Part shown: piece after piece, positions 8,090-15,980 of the stretch
How the letters are laid out: the number at the start of each line of letters is the position of its first letter
Position numbering within the stretch: the first letter of the stretch is position 1
Origin: Micromonospora costi
Lineage (GTDB): Bacteria > Actinomycetota > Actinomycetes > Mycobacteriales > Micromonosporaceae
Length of the DNA stretch: 64,000 nucleotides
Reading direction: 5' to 3'
Assembly: GCF_003626655.1 (NCBI RefSeq)
Contig: NZ_RBAN01000003.1
Location: 620,001 to 684,000, forward strand
Program-made: the position numbers and the translations under genes
The notes under the pieces: model-generated
Told to the model about the DNA's origin: nothing
Databases searched by the model: none
The model's input: the letters and a program-made list of their open reading frames with translations, nothing else

Positions 8090-10084
8090 TCAGACCTGCG
8101 GGATGACCAGCAGTCCCCGCAGATAGTCGGCGAGGATCACGTCCGGGCGGCCGTCGCCCGTGACGTCCCCGGCCGCCATGGCCCGGTGATCCCGACTGCC
8201 AGGGGCCGGAATGTCGGTGAACCGGTCGATGCCGAACCAGCCCTCGGACCGCTGCCGCATCAGGCTGATGGTCTCCCACCCGGCGTGCAGGGTCATGGCG
8301 TCCCGCCGCCCGTCACCGTCGAAGTCGTGCAGCAGGATCTGCGACGGGATGTCGTACATCGGGTAGACCATCGGCGCGGCGAACCCCCCGCCGGGGGTCT
8401 GCGCGTAGAACGACATGCGCGAGGTCGGCCGGTTGCCGCCGGAGGTCACGGCGATGTCGTCGCGGCCGTCACCCGTGGCGTCGCCGACGGCCACGGCGTT
8501 CACGTCGACGTACCCGTCGCCGGCCAGGTCCGCGCGCCAGCCTGGCTGGTACCCGCCGGCGTCGGTCTGCGCGTACACCGCGACGCTCCACGGGCCCTCC
8601 CGGCTGATCACGTCCGGGCGTCCGTCGCCGGTCACCTCACCGACCTCGATCTGCTTGCTGACCACCGCCGCGACCGGCGTCGCCGGGCCGAACGACCGGT
8701 CCGCCCGACCGTGAACCACGGCGATGCCGGAGAGACCGGCGACCACCAGGTCCGCCCGGGAGTCACCGTCCATGTCGGCCAACCGCACGTCGCCGGTACG
8801 GGAGTCCCCGCCACCGGCAACCGCGACCGGCACCGCGGGCGTGAGCGTGCCCGCGTCGGAGAAGAGGACGTCGACGCCGCCGCGGGTGGTGACCGCGACG
8901 TCGGTCCCGCCATCACCGTCGACGTCCCCCGTGGCGATCCGCATGGTGGCCGCCGGTGCGCCGTTGGTGCTCAGCAGACGCGGCTCGGCGAGGCTGCCGT
9001 CGGGCTGCTGGGCGAAGACCCACAGCTTGAAGTCCGTCTCCGGGGCGCCGCTGGCGAACACCTGGGTAGTCATCAGCGCATCCGCTCGCCCGTCCCCGGT
9101 CACGTCGGCGACCGCGGTCGCGGTCGGCCACGATTCGAGCCCCACCTGATGCACCTGGAGCCCGCCGAACGAGGCCGGCTCGGCCACCCGGGGCACCACC
9201 GTCTGCGTCACCGGCGCGGAGCCGCTGGAGCCCAGGCCGAGACCGGCGTCCCCGGAGTAGTCGCCGCTGACCCGGCCGGCTTCGGCCGCCCACTGGCGCT
9301 CCGCCAACCCCTCGGAGACCGACCGGTTGCCGATCCGGACACCGTCCCGGTAGAAGGTGACGTCACCGCCGATGCGCACCCCCGTCGTCTCGGTGGTCAC
9401 CCGGGCGGTGAGGAGCGCCCACTGCCCGGTCTCGGTGGTCGACGGGCTGATCCGCAGGGCGACGCTCGTCGGCTTGCCGGTGAGTACCGGCACCGGCCGG
9501 GACAGGCTGCTGGAGTCGCCGCCCGTGGCCCGGATCCAGTACGTGTAGCCCGTGGCGTTCGTGACCGTCGGGTCGACGAAGGACAGGGCGGTCGTGGTGC
9601 CGACCACCTGCTCGCCGGAGCCGTCCCGCGCACCCCGTCGGATCTCGTACGCCGTGGCACCCGGAACGGCGGCCCACCCGAGCTCGACCCGGTCGGGGTA
9701 CGCGGTGTGCCACAGGTCGACGGGCGGCGCCAGGCTGGCCGGGAGCACCGCCACGGTGGAGTTGCCGGACACCTTGCTGCCGCTGCGGCTGCGCACCACG
9801 TACCGGTAGCTGGTCCCGACACCGACCGTGTCGTCCCGCCATTCGAGCTGGTTGGTGGTGCCCACCAGCGCGTACGCCCCGCTCGCGCCGGTGGCCCGCA
9901 GCACCTCGTACGTGACGGTCGCGCCCGCCGTCTGCCAGCTCACCCGCGCCTGGCCGGTGCCCACCCACTCGGCGCCGACGCCGGTCGGCGGCCGCAGCGG
10001 TCCCGCCAGCGCCGGCCCGCCGGTCACCAGGACCAGCAGCACCGCCGGAAGGAGGAGGGACAGGAGTCGTCGTATCGAAGTCAT
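8090..10084 (-). CDS. Secreted FN3 and FG-GAP (VCBS) repeat protein
   Basis: 664 residues. A signal peptide (MTSIRRLLSLLLPAVLLVLV... ending near GPALAG) predicts export. Two fibronectin type III-like domains follow (about 27-205, with PPTGVGAEWVGTGQARVSW), then an Ig-like segment and seven FG-GAP/VCBS repeats. The repeat cores include DVTGDGRADAL, DVDGDGGTDVAV, DMDGDSRADLVV, EVTGDGRPDVI and DATGDGRDDIAV. These acidic loops resemble calcium-binding loops of integrin-like beta-propellers. No catalytic domain is visible, so an adhesive or structural surface role is likely. The ATG at 10084 is chosen for its signal peptide and the GGGGAG upstream; the frame itself is open 42 codons further. Confidence 0.85.
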   Translation of the reverse strand: MTSIRRLLSLLLPAVLLVLVTGGPALAGPLRPPTGVGAEWVGTGQARVSWQTAGATVTYEVLRATGASGAYALVGTTNQLEWRDDTVGVGTSYRYVVRSRSGSKVSGNSTVAVLPASLAPPVDLWHTAYPDRVELGWAAVPGATAYEIRRGARDGSGEQVVGTTTALSFVDPTVTNATGYTYWIRATGGDSSSLSRPVPVLTGKPTSVALRISPSTTETGQWALLTARVTTETTGVRIGGDVTFYRDGVRIGNRSVSEGLAERQWAAEAGRVSGDYSGDAGLGLGSSGSAPVTQTVVPRVAEPASFGGLQVHQVGLESWPTATAVADVTGDGRADALMTTQVFASGAPETDFKLWVFAQQPDGSLAEPRLLSTNGAPAATMRIATGDVDGDGGTDVAVTTRGGVDVLFSDAGTLTPAVPVAVAGGGDSRTGDVRLADMDGDSRADLVVAGLSGIAVVHGRADRSFGPATPVAAVVSKQIEVGEVTGDGRPDVISREGPWSVAVYAQTDAGGYQPGWRADLAGDGYVDVNAVAVGDATGDGRDDIAVTSGGNRPTSRMSFYAQTPGGGFAAPMVYPMYDIPSQILLHDFDGDGRRDAMTLHAGWETISLMRQRSEGWFGIDRFTDIPAPGSRDHRAMAAGDVTGDGRPDVILADYLRGLLVIPQV

Positions 10085-10211
10085 CGCGCTCCCCGTGTTG
10101 TCGGTGGCGCACCGGGTTCCGCCCGGGGCGGAGGACGGAGCGCCGCTTCCACGCGGTCCAGCGCCACGGGCGGGGAAGCTGTTACGGATCACCGCCCCTC
10201 GATGGCCCACC

Positions 10212-11153
10212 TCAGCGGCGAAGCGCGACCTCCCGCTCCATGTGCGACAGCTTCTCCGGGTTGCGCACGGCGTAGAGCCCCGTGATGAGCCCGTCGTCGA
10301 CGCGTACCGCCACGACGGTGTCGATCTCGCCGTCCTGCCGCAGGATCAGCGCCGGGTGGCCGTTGACGTGCGTGGGCCACAACGACGCCGTGTCGGGAAC
10401 CCGGCCCAGCCCGACGACCAGCAGGCGGGCCACCTTGTCGGCCCCCACGATGGGCCGCAGCACGGCCTGCTTGATCCCGCCGCCGTCGCCGAGCAGGACG
10501 ACGTCCGGCGCGAGGATGTCGAGCAGGCTCTGCAGGTCACCCGTCTCGGCCGCGCGCTGGAACGCGTCGAGCGCCGAGCGGGTCTCGGCCGCGGACACCA
10601 CCCCGCGCGGACGACGCGCCGCGACGTGCGCCCGCGCCCGGTGAGCGATCTGCCGGACCGCGGCCGGGCTCTTGTCGACGGCCTCGGCGATCTCGTCGTA
10701 CCCGACGTCGAACACATCGCGCAGCACGAACACCGCCCGCTCGACCGGCGCCAGCGTCTCCAGCACCAGCAGCATCGCCATCGAGACGCTGTCGGCCAGT
10801 TCGACGTCCTCCGCCACGTCGGGCGCCGTGAGCAGCGGCTCGGGAAGCCAGGAGCCGACGTACGACTCGCGCCGGCGGCCCAGCGTCCGCAGCCGGGTCA
10901 GTGCCTGGCGGGTGGTGATCCGGACCAGGTACGCCCGCTGGTCACGCACCGTGCCGAGGTCGACGCCCACCCACCGCAGCCAGGTCTCCTGCAGGACGTC
11001 CTCCGCGTCGGCCGCCGAGCCGAGCATCTCGTACGCCACCGTGAACAGCAGGTTGCGGTGCGCGAGGAACGCCTCGGTGGCCGGGTCCGGGCGCTCGTCG
11101 CCACGCCGCCCGCTGTCGCGGTCGTCGGCTGCGGTCCGCGTCGTACCGGTCAT
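10212..11153 (-). CDS. ECF41-family RNA polymerase sigma factor with SnoaL-like C-terminal domain
   Basis: 313 residues. Sigma region 2 (FLAHRNLLFTVAYEMLGSAA, then DAEDVLQETWLRW) and region 4 (LPVERAVFVLRDVF-like, VDKSPAAVRQIAHRAR) occupy the first 185 residues. A SnoaL-like domain follows with DGGGIKQAVLRPI near residue 225 and NPEKL near the end, both hallmarks of the ECF41 (SigJ-like) group. In that group the fused domain replaces a separate anti-sigma factor. The gene is divergent from an AhpD-like gene, a typical ECF41 partner. Both probably use the paired promoters between them, so it likely activates itself. GGAAGAGGAG precedes the ATG. Confidence 0.93.
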   Translation of the reverse strand: MTGTTRTAADDRDSGRRGDERPDPATEAFLAHRNLLFTVAYEMLGSAADAEDVLQETWLRWVGVDLGTVRDQRAYLVRITTRQALTRLRTLGRRRESYVGSWLPEPLLTAPDVAEDVELADSVSMAMLLVLETLAPVERAVFVLRDVFDVGYDEIAEAVDKSPAAVRQIAHRARAHVAARRPRGVVSAAETRSALDAFQRAAETGDLQSLLDILAPDVVLLGDGGGIKQAVLRPIVGADKVARLLVVGLGRVPDTASLWPTHVNGHPALILRQDGEIDTVVAVRVDDGLITGLYAVRNPEKLSHMEREVALRR

Positions 11154-11190
11154 CGCTGGCTCCTCTTCCCTCTCCGAGTGTCACCCACCA

Positions 11191-11217
11191 GATGCCGGGC
11201 CCCGCCGGCGTGTGACA
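11191..11217 (-). promoter_or_regulatory. ECF41-type promoter of the sigma gene
   Basis: On the minus strand TGTCACA (11217-11211) is followed by exactly 16 bases and then CATC (11194-11191), 38 bases before the sigma start codon. TGTCACA is the known ECF41 -35 element. The same layout recurs on the other strand at 11264-11290. Confidence 0.75.
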
Positions 11218-11263
11218 CCCCGGAGGCGGACGACCGCTGTGGGCCCCGTCACGCACCGCCCCC

Positions 11264-11290
11264 TGTCACAGGGATCGGGGCGGCGGCATC
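11264..11290 (+). promoter_or_regulatory. ECF41-type promoter of the AhpD-like gene
   Basis: TGTCACA (11264-11270), a 16-base spacer and CATC (11287-11290), 41 bases before the AhpD-like ATG. Both copies read GGCATCT around the -10. The published -10 core of this group is CGTC, so CATC is one base off. Confidence 0.75.
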
Positions 11291-11330
11291 TCGTGTTCGT
11301 CCACTGCAACACCACGAGTGAGGACGGATC

Positions 11331-11816
11331 ATGGACGCTCGGTTCAACCTGTTCGCCAACGAGATCGCCGTCAAGTTCGCCAAGCGGTTCGCCAACGCCG
11401 GCCTGGTGGTCCAGCAGTCCCCGCTGCCGAAGTCCACTCAGGAACTGGTGTCGCTGCGCGCCAGCCAGATCAACGGCTGCGGGTGGTGCATCGACATGCA
11501 CACCAAGGACGCCGCTGCCGCCGGCGAGAGCGCGGTCCGGCTCAACCTGGTCGCCGCCTGGCGCGAGTCGACCGTGTTCACCGAGGCCGAGCAGGCCGCG
11601 CTGGCGCTCGCCGAGGAGGGCACCCGCCTCGCCGACGCCCACCAGGGCGTGTCCGACGAGACCTGGGCCCAGGTGCGCAAGCACTACGACGACGACCAGA
11701 TCGCCGCGCTGGTCGCACTGGTCGCCCTCATCAACGCGGCCAACCGGCTCGCCGTGATCATCCACCAGAAGGGCGGCTCGTACGAGCCCGGCGCGTTCGC
11801 CGCCGTGTTCGACTGA
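11331..11816 (+). CDS. AhpD-like carboxymuconolactone decarboxylase family protein
   Basis: 161 residues. The AhpD-like motif is seen as SQINGCGWCIDMHTKDA (residues 46-62), with the redox CxxC and downstream His expected for an alkylhydroperoxidase-type thiol. The rest is all-helical, as in the CMD fold. Proteins of this class reduce peroxides or act as thiol-dependent oxidoreductases; the substrate is unknown. The gene is preceded by an ECF41-type promoter and by GTGAGGACG, and followed by a strong terminator, so it is probably a single-gene transcript controlled by the neighbouring sigma factor. Confidence 0.92.
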   Translation: MDARFNLFANEIAVKFAKRFANAGLVVQQSPLPKSTQELVSLRASQINGCGWCIDMHTKDAAAAGESAVRLNLVAAWRESTVFTEAEQAALALAEEGTRLADAHQGVSDETWAQVRKHYDDDQIAALVALVALINAANRLAVIIHQKGGSYEPGAFAAVFD

Positions 11817-11830
11817 TCCGCAGGTGAATT

Positions 11831-11860
11831 CGGGCCCGGCCCATCCTGGGGCCGGGCCCG
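11831..11860 (+). terminator. Terminator of the AhpD-like gene
   Basis: A perfect 12-bp GC-rich stem (11831-11842 with 11849-11860) with a 6-base loop, 14 bases after the stop codon. Confidence 0.7.
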
Positions 11861-12051
11861 TGCACGCCCGGGCCTTCGCGGCTGGTCGAGTACCCGCGTC
11901 CGGTTTCGCCACTGGTGTGCCGCTTGTTCGGGCCGACGGACCTGGACGAGAGCGGCCCCGGAGCGCGCCGCCGGCAGCTCTCGAAGGCGGTGACCCGCTG
12001 CCGGCGTACGCGGCGGGGCATGTCGGGTGAGCCTCCGGGTACCTGCCGAGC

Positions 12052-12729
12052 GTGACCTTCTCGATCGCCGCCCGGTGCCCGCGTACCGGCCAGCTCGGGG
12101 TGGCGGCCCTCACGGCCCGCCCGGCGGTCGGCAAGCTCGTCGCACACGTCGAGTACACCGGTGGCGCGGTGGCGACCCAGGCCACCGTCAACCCGTTCCT
12201 GGCCGCCGACGGCCTGCCCCTGCTCGCCGAGGGCCGCTCGCCGCAGGACGTCGTTGCCGAGCTGCTGGCCCGGGACCCGGGTAGGGAGGTACGGCAGGTC
12301 GGCATGGTCGACCGCCAGGGTCGTGCGCACGCCTTCACCGGCTCCCGTACGCGCGACTGGGCGGGGCACCACATCGGGCCGGGTTACGCCGTGCAGGGCA
12401 ACCGCCTGATGGGCCCGCAAACCCTCGCCGAGATCGTCCGGGTGTTCGAGGACAGCCGGGAACTCGACCTGGCGGAACGGCTCGTGCTGGCCATCGAGGC
12501 CGGCGAGGCGTCCGGCGGAGACCGGCACGGCGCCCGGTCGGCGACCGTGACCGTGATCAGCGACCAGCCGTACCCGCTCTGGGATGTGCGCGTCGACGAC
12601 GCCGAACATCCGGCCCGGGAGCTACGCCGGCTGCACGGCGTCTTCCGCGAAGAAGTGTTGCCGACCATCCAGCGGATGCCCACCCGCGACGACCCCATGG
12701 GCGAATCCGCCCGCCAGGCGCTCGGGTAA
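12052..12729 (+). CDS. DUF1028 family protein (Ntn-hydrolase-like)
   Basis: 225 residues, starting at a GTG to give (M)TFSIAARCPRTGQLGVA. The stretch ATQATVNPFLAADGLPLL, GYAVQGNRLMG and AGEASGGDRHGARSATV match the DUF1028 family throughout its length. The fold is related to N-terminal nucleophile hydrolases, but no reaction is established. It lies immediately left of the tRNA-Tyr island, so it belongs to the chromosome backbone. No promoter was identified in the roughly 190 bases upstream. Confidence 0.88.
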   Translation: MTFSIAARCPRTGQLGVAALTARPAVGKLVAHVEYTGGAVATQATVNPFLAADGLPLLAEGRSPQDVVAELLARDPGREVRQVGMVDRQGRAHAFTGSRTRDWAGHHIGPGYAVQGNRLMGPQTLAEIVRVFEDSRELDLAERLVLAIEAGEASGGDRHGARSATVTVISDQPYPLWDVRVDDAEHPARELRRLHGVFREEVLPTIQRMPTRDDPMGESARQALG

Positions 12730-12748
12730 CGGGTCACCGGTCCGCAGT

Positions 12749-12851
12749 ACGACAAAGGCCCCTGAGCCCGCGTTTACGGAGGTCAAGGCCTGGTCGATCC
12801 CTGGTGATGGGTAGAGGATCGAACCTCTGTAGCTATCGCGACGGATTACAG
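12749..12851 (-). repeat. Left boundary repeat: decayed tRNA-Tyr 3' end plus tRNA terminator
   Basis: 12802-12851 repeats the last 50 or so bases of the tRNA-Tyr gene with a few substitutions and two single-base losses. 12749-12780 repeats the hairpin that follows the real tRNA (AAAGGCCCCTGA and GCGTTT are shared). This is what an attachment site left at the distal end of an integrated element looks like. Most of the acceptor-stem complement and the whole 5' half are absent, so it is not a tRNA gene. Confidence 0.75.
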
Positions 12852-12965
12852 CGAGCACCTTTTCGCGGCCGGATGCGGGCTCTGAGAGGACGTTGGGGAG
12901 CCTTGCCCCAGTAGACGCGTTCATGCAGTTCGCCTAGCCCGCAGCAGCGTACTTCTCTAGCTCGG

Positions 12966-14723
12966 TCACGCCGACTCCGCGGCTCGCTCCACTTGGAGCA
13001 GGGCGGCACGCATTTCCGCAGGGATTTCGTCTCGTGCCATCGCCGCCGCAATCCGTTCCGCCGAGACCGTCTTGTACTTGGCTGCCTGAAGTTTAGTGTT
13101 TAACATGCTGAGCAGCCTTTTCGGTGGTGCCACCCCAAGCCTCCACTGTGAATCAGTCCACCGCTTCTGGAAATCGGGTTTGAATTTCTCCGTCACAGTA
13201 ACCCGATGGTTCGTGGCGGATCTTTCGAAGGCAATTTTTTCCTCGAGCATCCGCGAGAAAACAAAGTCCTCAAATGTCGCCGCAGCATCGCTTAAGATCT
13301 GCTGCACCTCGACTTCGCTTGCGCCCGATATTCGGGAAATCACGCTTGGCTCAATAAGGTAACTCTCCAGTTCCTTGCGGCGCCAGACATGGGCATGCAC
13401 TCCTATCGAATGGAATTGGGCTTCGAGTTCCCTAGATACCTCACCTGGTCGGTAATCGCTGTCCAATAGGACGTAACACTCGACCGCACCATTTAGAAAG
13501 TCGGAAAGAATCCATTTGAGTGAAGCGAGGTGCTCGCTATTCGAGTATCCTTCGAGTGGAACTACACTGATACCTTCTTGCTTGGCAAGACGGTTCGCAT
13601 TTAGCGCCTGGCTGAGTCGCCGAAGGATCTGCATGTCCTTGCCCTCGACCATCAGCAGAACCTTCGACCGCATGGCCTTGGCGATCTTTAGGTTGAAACT
13701 GCTTCCTAACGTGCCCGTCAACTTGTCAAGGAGGGCCTCATTCTTAATTGAGATCCCCCGTTTCCGACTCTTATCAATCCATATCATGCTTGCTCGCGGA
13801 TACTCCGCTACGATCTCTGCGCTATGCGTGGCAACGATGGTCTGACTCTCCGTTGACTCAAGAAGCTGAACCAGCCGCCGCTGCAAATCGGCATGCAGAT
13901 AAACATCGGGCTCGTCCAGAATCACGGTGCCATATCCACGGAGGCGGTGAAGATGGTAGAGGATTTGCAGCCAAACCTGAATTCCGTCGCCCGCCCAGAT
14001 GACTTCCTTGGGGACGCGGCCACCGGCCTCTTGAAGGAAGAGGTCGATCGAGTACTCGCCTTCCGCTGACTCGTAGGTTTCTAGCTCTCTGATCATGACG
14101 CCAGGCAGCCAAGAAGTAACGAACTCCTTAAACTCCTCCATCCCGTTTGCCCGTTCGAGCTGAACAAGCTGGTTCCTGAAATGTCGGCTACTGAGACGCG
14201 TTGAGACGTTTCTTCTAACGTACTCCTCGCTCAGCACCGTTTCGGTCTGCTCAAGCGGCGAGAGGACCGGGACGATGCCAAGTCTAGGAAATTCGAGACG
14301 CGCGTCCACCACATCTCTAGGCTGTTGCTTATTATCTTTCTGGAGGAAGAAGTATCCTTCAGGTTCTACCCCCGGCTCAATTGCATCAACCTCAGGCCAA
14401 AAGGCGAACAGCCTGTTTCCGTTCTGCCACGTCAGCTCAAGGCTTGCTTCGGCGGTAGTGAATTCGTGGCGCAGACTATGTGCCAGGCTCTGGAACTCGG
14501 ACAGCGGTACCGCATAACACTGGTAGCCGGCATTTTCGTACACTACGCGGTCGAGTGGTCGACGGGCGTGTGCGATCCGTAGGAGCACGTCGACCAGCCT
14601 GAAAGCGGTAAGGACCGTGCTCTTGCCCGCATTGTTTGGTCCCACTAGGCATGCACTCCCGGAGAACTCCACAGTGAAGTCGCGGAATGACCTGTAGTTC
14701 TTCAGCCGCAGACGCTTGATCAT
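12966..14723 (-). CDS. OLD-like ATPase/TOPRIM nuclease (putative anti-phage defence)
   Basis: 585 residues. The N-terminal SMC/ABC-type ATPase has Walker A GPNNAGKST (about 28-36) and Walker B VILDEPDVYLHA near 300, followed by QTIVATHSAEI. The TOPRIM half begins at KVLLMVEGKD near 388 and continues with CYVLLDSDYRPGEV and RRKELESYLIEPS. This is the architecture of overcoming-lysogenization-defect nucleases. The ATPase-TOPRIM layout also recalls PARIS (AriA/AriB) proteins as a fusion. The ATG at 14723 has AGGAGG upstream; the frame stays open further, into an integrase remnant. No UvrD-like partner is adjacent. The base composition is visibly AT-richer than the flanks, indicating transfer. 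Confidence 0.85.
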   Translation of the reverse strand: MIKRLRLKNYRSFRDFTVEFSGSACLVGPNNAGKSTVLTAFRLVDVLLRIAHARRPLDRVVYENAGYQCYAVPLSEFQSLAHSLRHEFTTAEASLELTWQNGNRLFAFWPEVDAIEPGVEPEGYFFLQKDNKQQPRDVVDARLEFPRLGIVPVLSPLEQTETVLSEEYVRRNVSTRLSSRHFRNQLVQLERANGMEEFKEFVTSWLPGVMIRELETYESAEGEYSIDLFLQEAGGRVPKEVIWAGDGIQVWLQILYHLHRLRGYGTVILDEPDVYLHADLQRRLVQLLESTESQTIVATHSAEIVAEYPRASMIWIDKSRKRGISIKNEALLDKLTGTLGSSFNLKIAKAMRSKVLLMVEGKDMQILRRLSQALNANRLAKQEGISVVPLEGYSNSEHLASLKWILSDFLNGAVECYVLLDSDYRPGEVSRELEAQFHSIGVHAHVWRRKELESYLIEPSVISRISGASEVEVQQILSDAAATFEDFVFSRMLEEKIAFERSATNHRVTVTEKFKPDFQKRWTDSQWRLGVAPPKRLLSMLNTKLQAAKYKTVSAERIAAAMARDEIPAEMRAALLQVERAAESA

Positions 14724-14810
14724 CGCTGGTCCTCCTGGAGTGAGCCGGCGCCGCGACTCCGTATAGATCTCGGCATATGGACCCGATACCATAGCCGCAT
14801 ACCTGCTGCT

Positions 14811-15008
14811 GAGGGCATCGCCGATTCGGTCAATCAGTCCAATGTCGTGGGCGTCTCTGCAGTTGGCGTAGTCCCTTCGCAGGACCGTCAGGCTCTGCCC
14901 AAGCCGCCCCGCAGCCTCGGTCGCCGGAACGCCAGCGTTTAGCCACAGCGAGGCGGCGTGCTGTAAGTCGTACGGTCGCCGGGCCGGCGGCGAGGCCACC
15001 TGGCCTCG
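14811..15008 (-). pseudogene. Tyrosine recombinase (integrase) C-terminal remnant
   Basis: The minus strand encodes ASPPARRPYDLQHAASLWL, then NAGVPATEAAGRLGQS and LTVLRRDYANCRDAHD. This matches the catalytic C-terminus of actinobacterial phage-type integrases, which typically read RPYDLRHA...WLNAGVP...GHS...YA.C. The catalytic Arg of the LRHA box is Gln here, and the HxxR/GHS region reads GQS; the Tyr of DYANC is retained. One residue is missing after the LQHA box and the whole N-terminal part is gone, so it cannot be active. It stays in frame with the OLD-like gene downstream. Confidence 0.7.
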
Positions 15009-15132
15009 CCTGAGCACAGTCGCCTTCAGCGACCACCCGCAGGCCGGCATCATTCGCAGCCTGTCCGGCATAGGGGCACTTTCAGCGGCGGAGTTCATCG
15101 TCGGGGCAGGGGCCTGTCGACCGTCCTCAGCC

Positions 15133-15300
15133 CTGATCACCTGGCCGCCTACACGGGGGTCTGGCGCCGGTGGCCCGCGACTCCGGCAAGCGCGTCGCCA
15201 ACCTACGCCGGCCGCAGCGCTACAACCGATGGCTGCGCCACGTGTTCTACATGTCCTCCCTGAGCACACTGCGGATGAACCGCCCGAACCGTCGCTCGGC
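15133..15300 (+). pseudogene. IS110-family transposase C-terminal remnant
   Basis: The plus strand reads DHLAAYTG in one frame and LAPVARDSGKRVANLRRP, QRYNRWLRHVFYMSSLSTLR in the next. Together they match the conserved C-terminal region of IS110-type transposases (LAAYAGLAPVPRDSG... RPKRYNR.L...FYLSA). A frameshift falls near 15157. Nothing recognisable continues beyond about 15300 and no terminal structure is seen, so this is a relic. Confidence 0.65.
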
Positions 15301-15477
15301 CATGGTCCTCGGCGTTTGGCAGCTCCGGCACGGCAACGATCATGACGACCGGCCCCTCATCGCCCGCGTCGGACTGGGAGGTGGTAATCCGTACCCGATC
15401 CGGCGCCCAGCTCTGCGGCGGCGGAGCGGAGGTCGGCGGTGCGTTCTGCATTCCACGCCTCGACAATCATCGTTGCC

Positions 15478-15530
15478 TGGTGGCGGGTAAAGGATTCGAA
15501 CCTCTGTAGCTTTCGCGACGGATTTACAGT
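15478..15530 (-). repeat. Internal attachment-site copy (tRNA-Tyr 3' fragment)
   Basis: 53 bases match the tRNA-Tyr 3' part at 17857-17909 with a single mismatch, including CCA, T arm, variable arm and half of the anticodon arm. The 5' half of the tRNA and the downstream terminator are missing. It marks the junction between two island segments. Confidence 0.8.
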
Positions 15531-15861
15531 TTGGTCCGTACTCAAGGTTGTCGATGAAAGTTCGGCCAGGTCAGGGCCGCTTTTCTCTTCCGCTCGTCGG
15601 CCCGGACTCCCCCGCGTGCCCGTTGCGTGCCCCTTGTTGTTGATCTCCGCTGCGGCGTGCCCGATCAAGGCGGCCCGCGAGCGGGCCGCGCCGGCTCGGC
15701 CTCGGCCTGCTGGCGGCGCAAGCGCCGGCATCGGCCGGGCCGGCCGGCCACGCTGACAGGACGACAAGACCTTGAAGACCTCGGGGCTCCGCCCCGAACC
15801 CCGACCCTCCTCAGGGATCGGCCGGGGAGCGGATCGCCTCGCCGGGCACCACAGGGCTACC
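15531..15861. other. Non-coding remnant between internal att copy and hairpin
   Basis: No plausible gene. The stretch contains several small inverted repeats, for example an 8-bp stem in GCGGCCCG/CGGGCCGC near 15680 and GGGGCTCCGCCCC near 15783. It may be leftover element DNA. Confidence 0.4.
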
Positions 15862-15931
15862 AGCCTCCCCGAACGGGGCCAAGGTCGTTCGTCCGGTAGG
15901 GCGCTCCACCTTGTCCCCGTCCGGGGAGGCT
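15862..15931 (-). terminator. Large inverted repeat behind the island two-gene unit
   Basis: Two 24-base arms (15862-15885 and 15908-15931) match at 22 of 24 positions around a 22-base loop. It lies 50 bases past the stop codon of the downstream gene and would form a strong RNA hairpin, most simply a terminator. It could also be a recombination or processing signal. Confidence 0.5.
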
Positions 15932-15980
15932 GGACGGTCTGGCGACTGCCCGACGAGGAGATCCGCCTACACGTCCTCGG

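Noticed and set aside
7910..10285. 791-codon plus-strand open frame
   Set aside because: It mirrors the signal-peptide and FG-GAP gene on the other strand and has no recognisable domain.
11298..11301. CGTC as the -10 of the AhpD-like promoter
   Set aside because: It lies 27 bases beyond TGTCACA, too far; the CATC at 11287 has the same 16-base spacing as on the other strand.
14724..15269. N-terminal extension giving a 767-residue OLD-like protein
   Set aside because: The added part is the integrase remnant and an antisense IS110 relic; the ATG at 14723 has a strong ribosome-binding site.
15478..15530. A second tRNA-Tyr gene
   Set aside because: Only the 3' portion is present; the D arm and 5' acceptor strand are missing. 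The same applies to 12802-12851.
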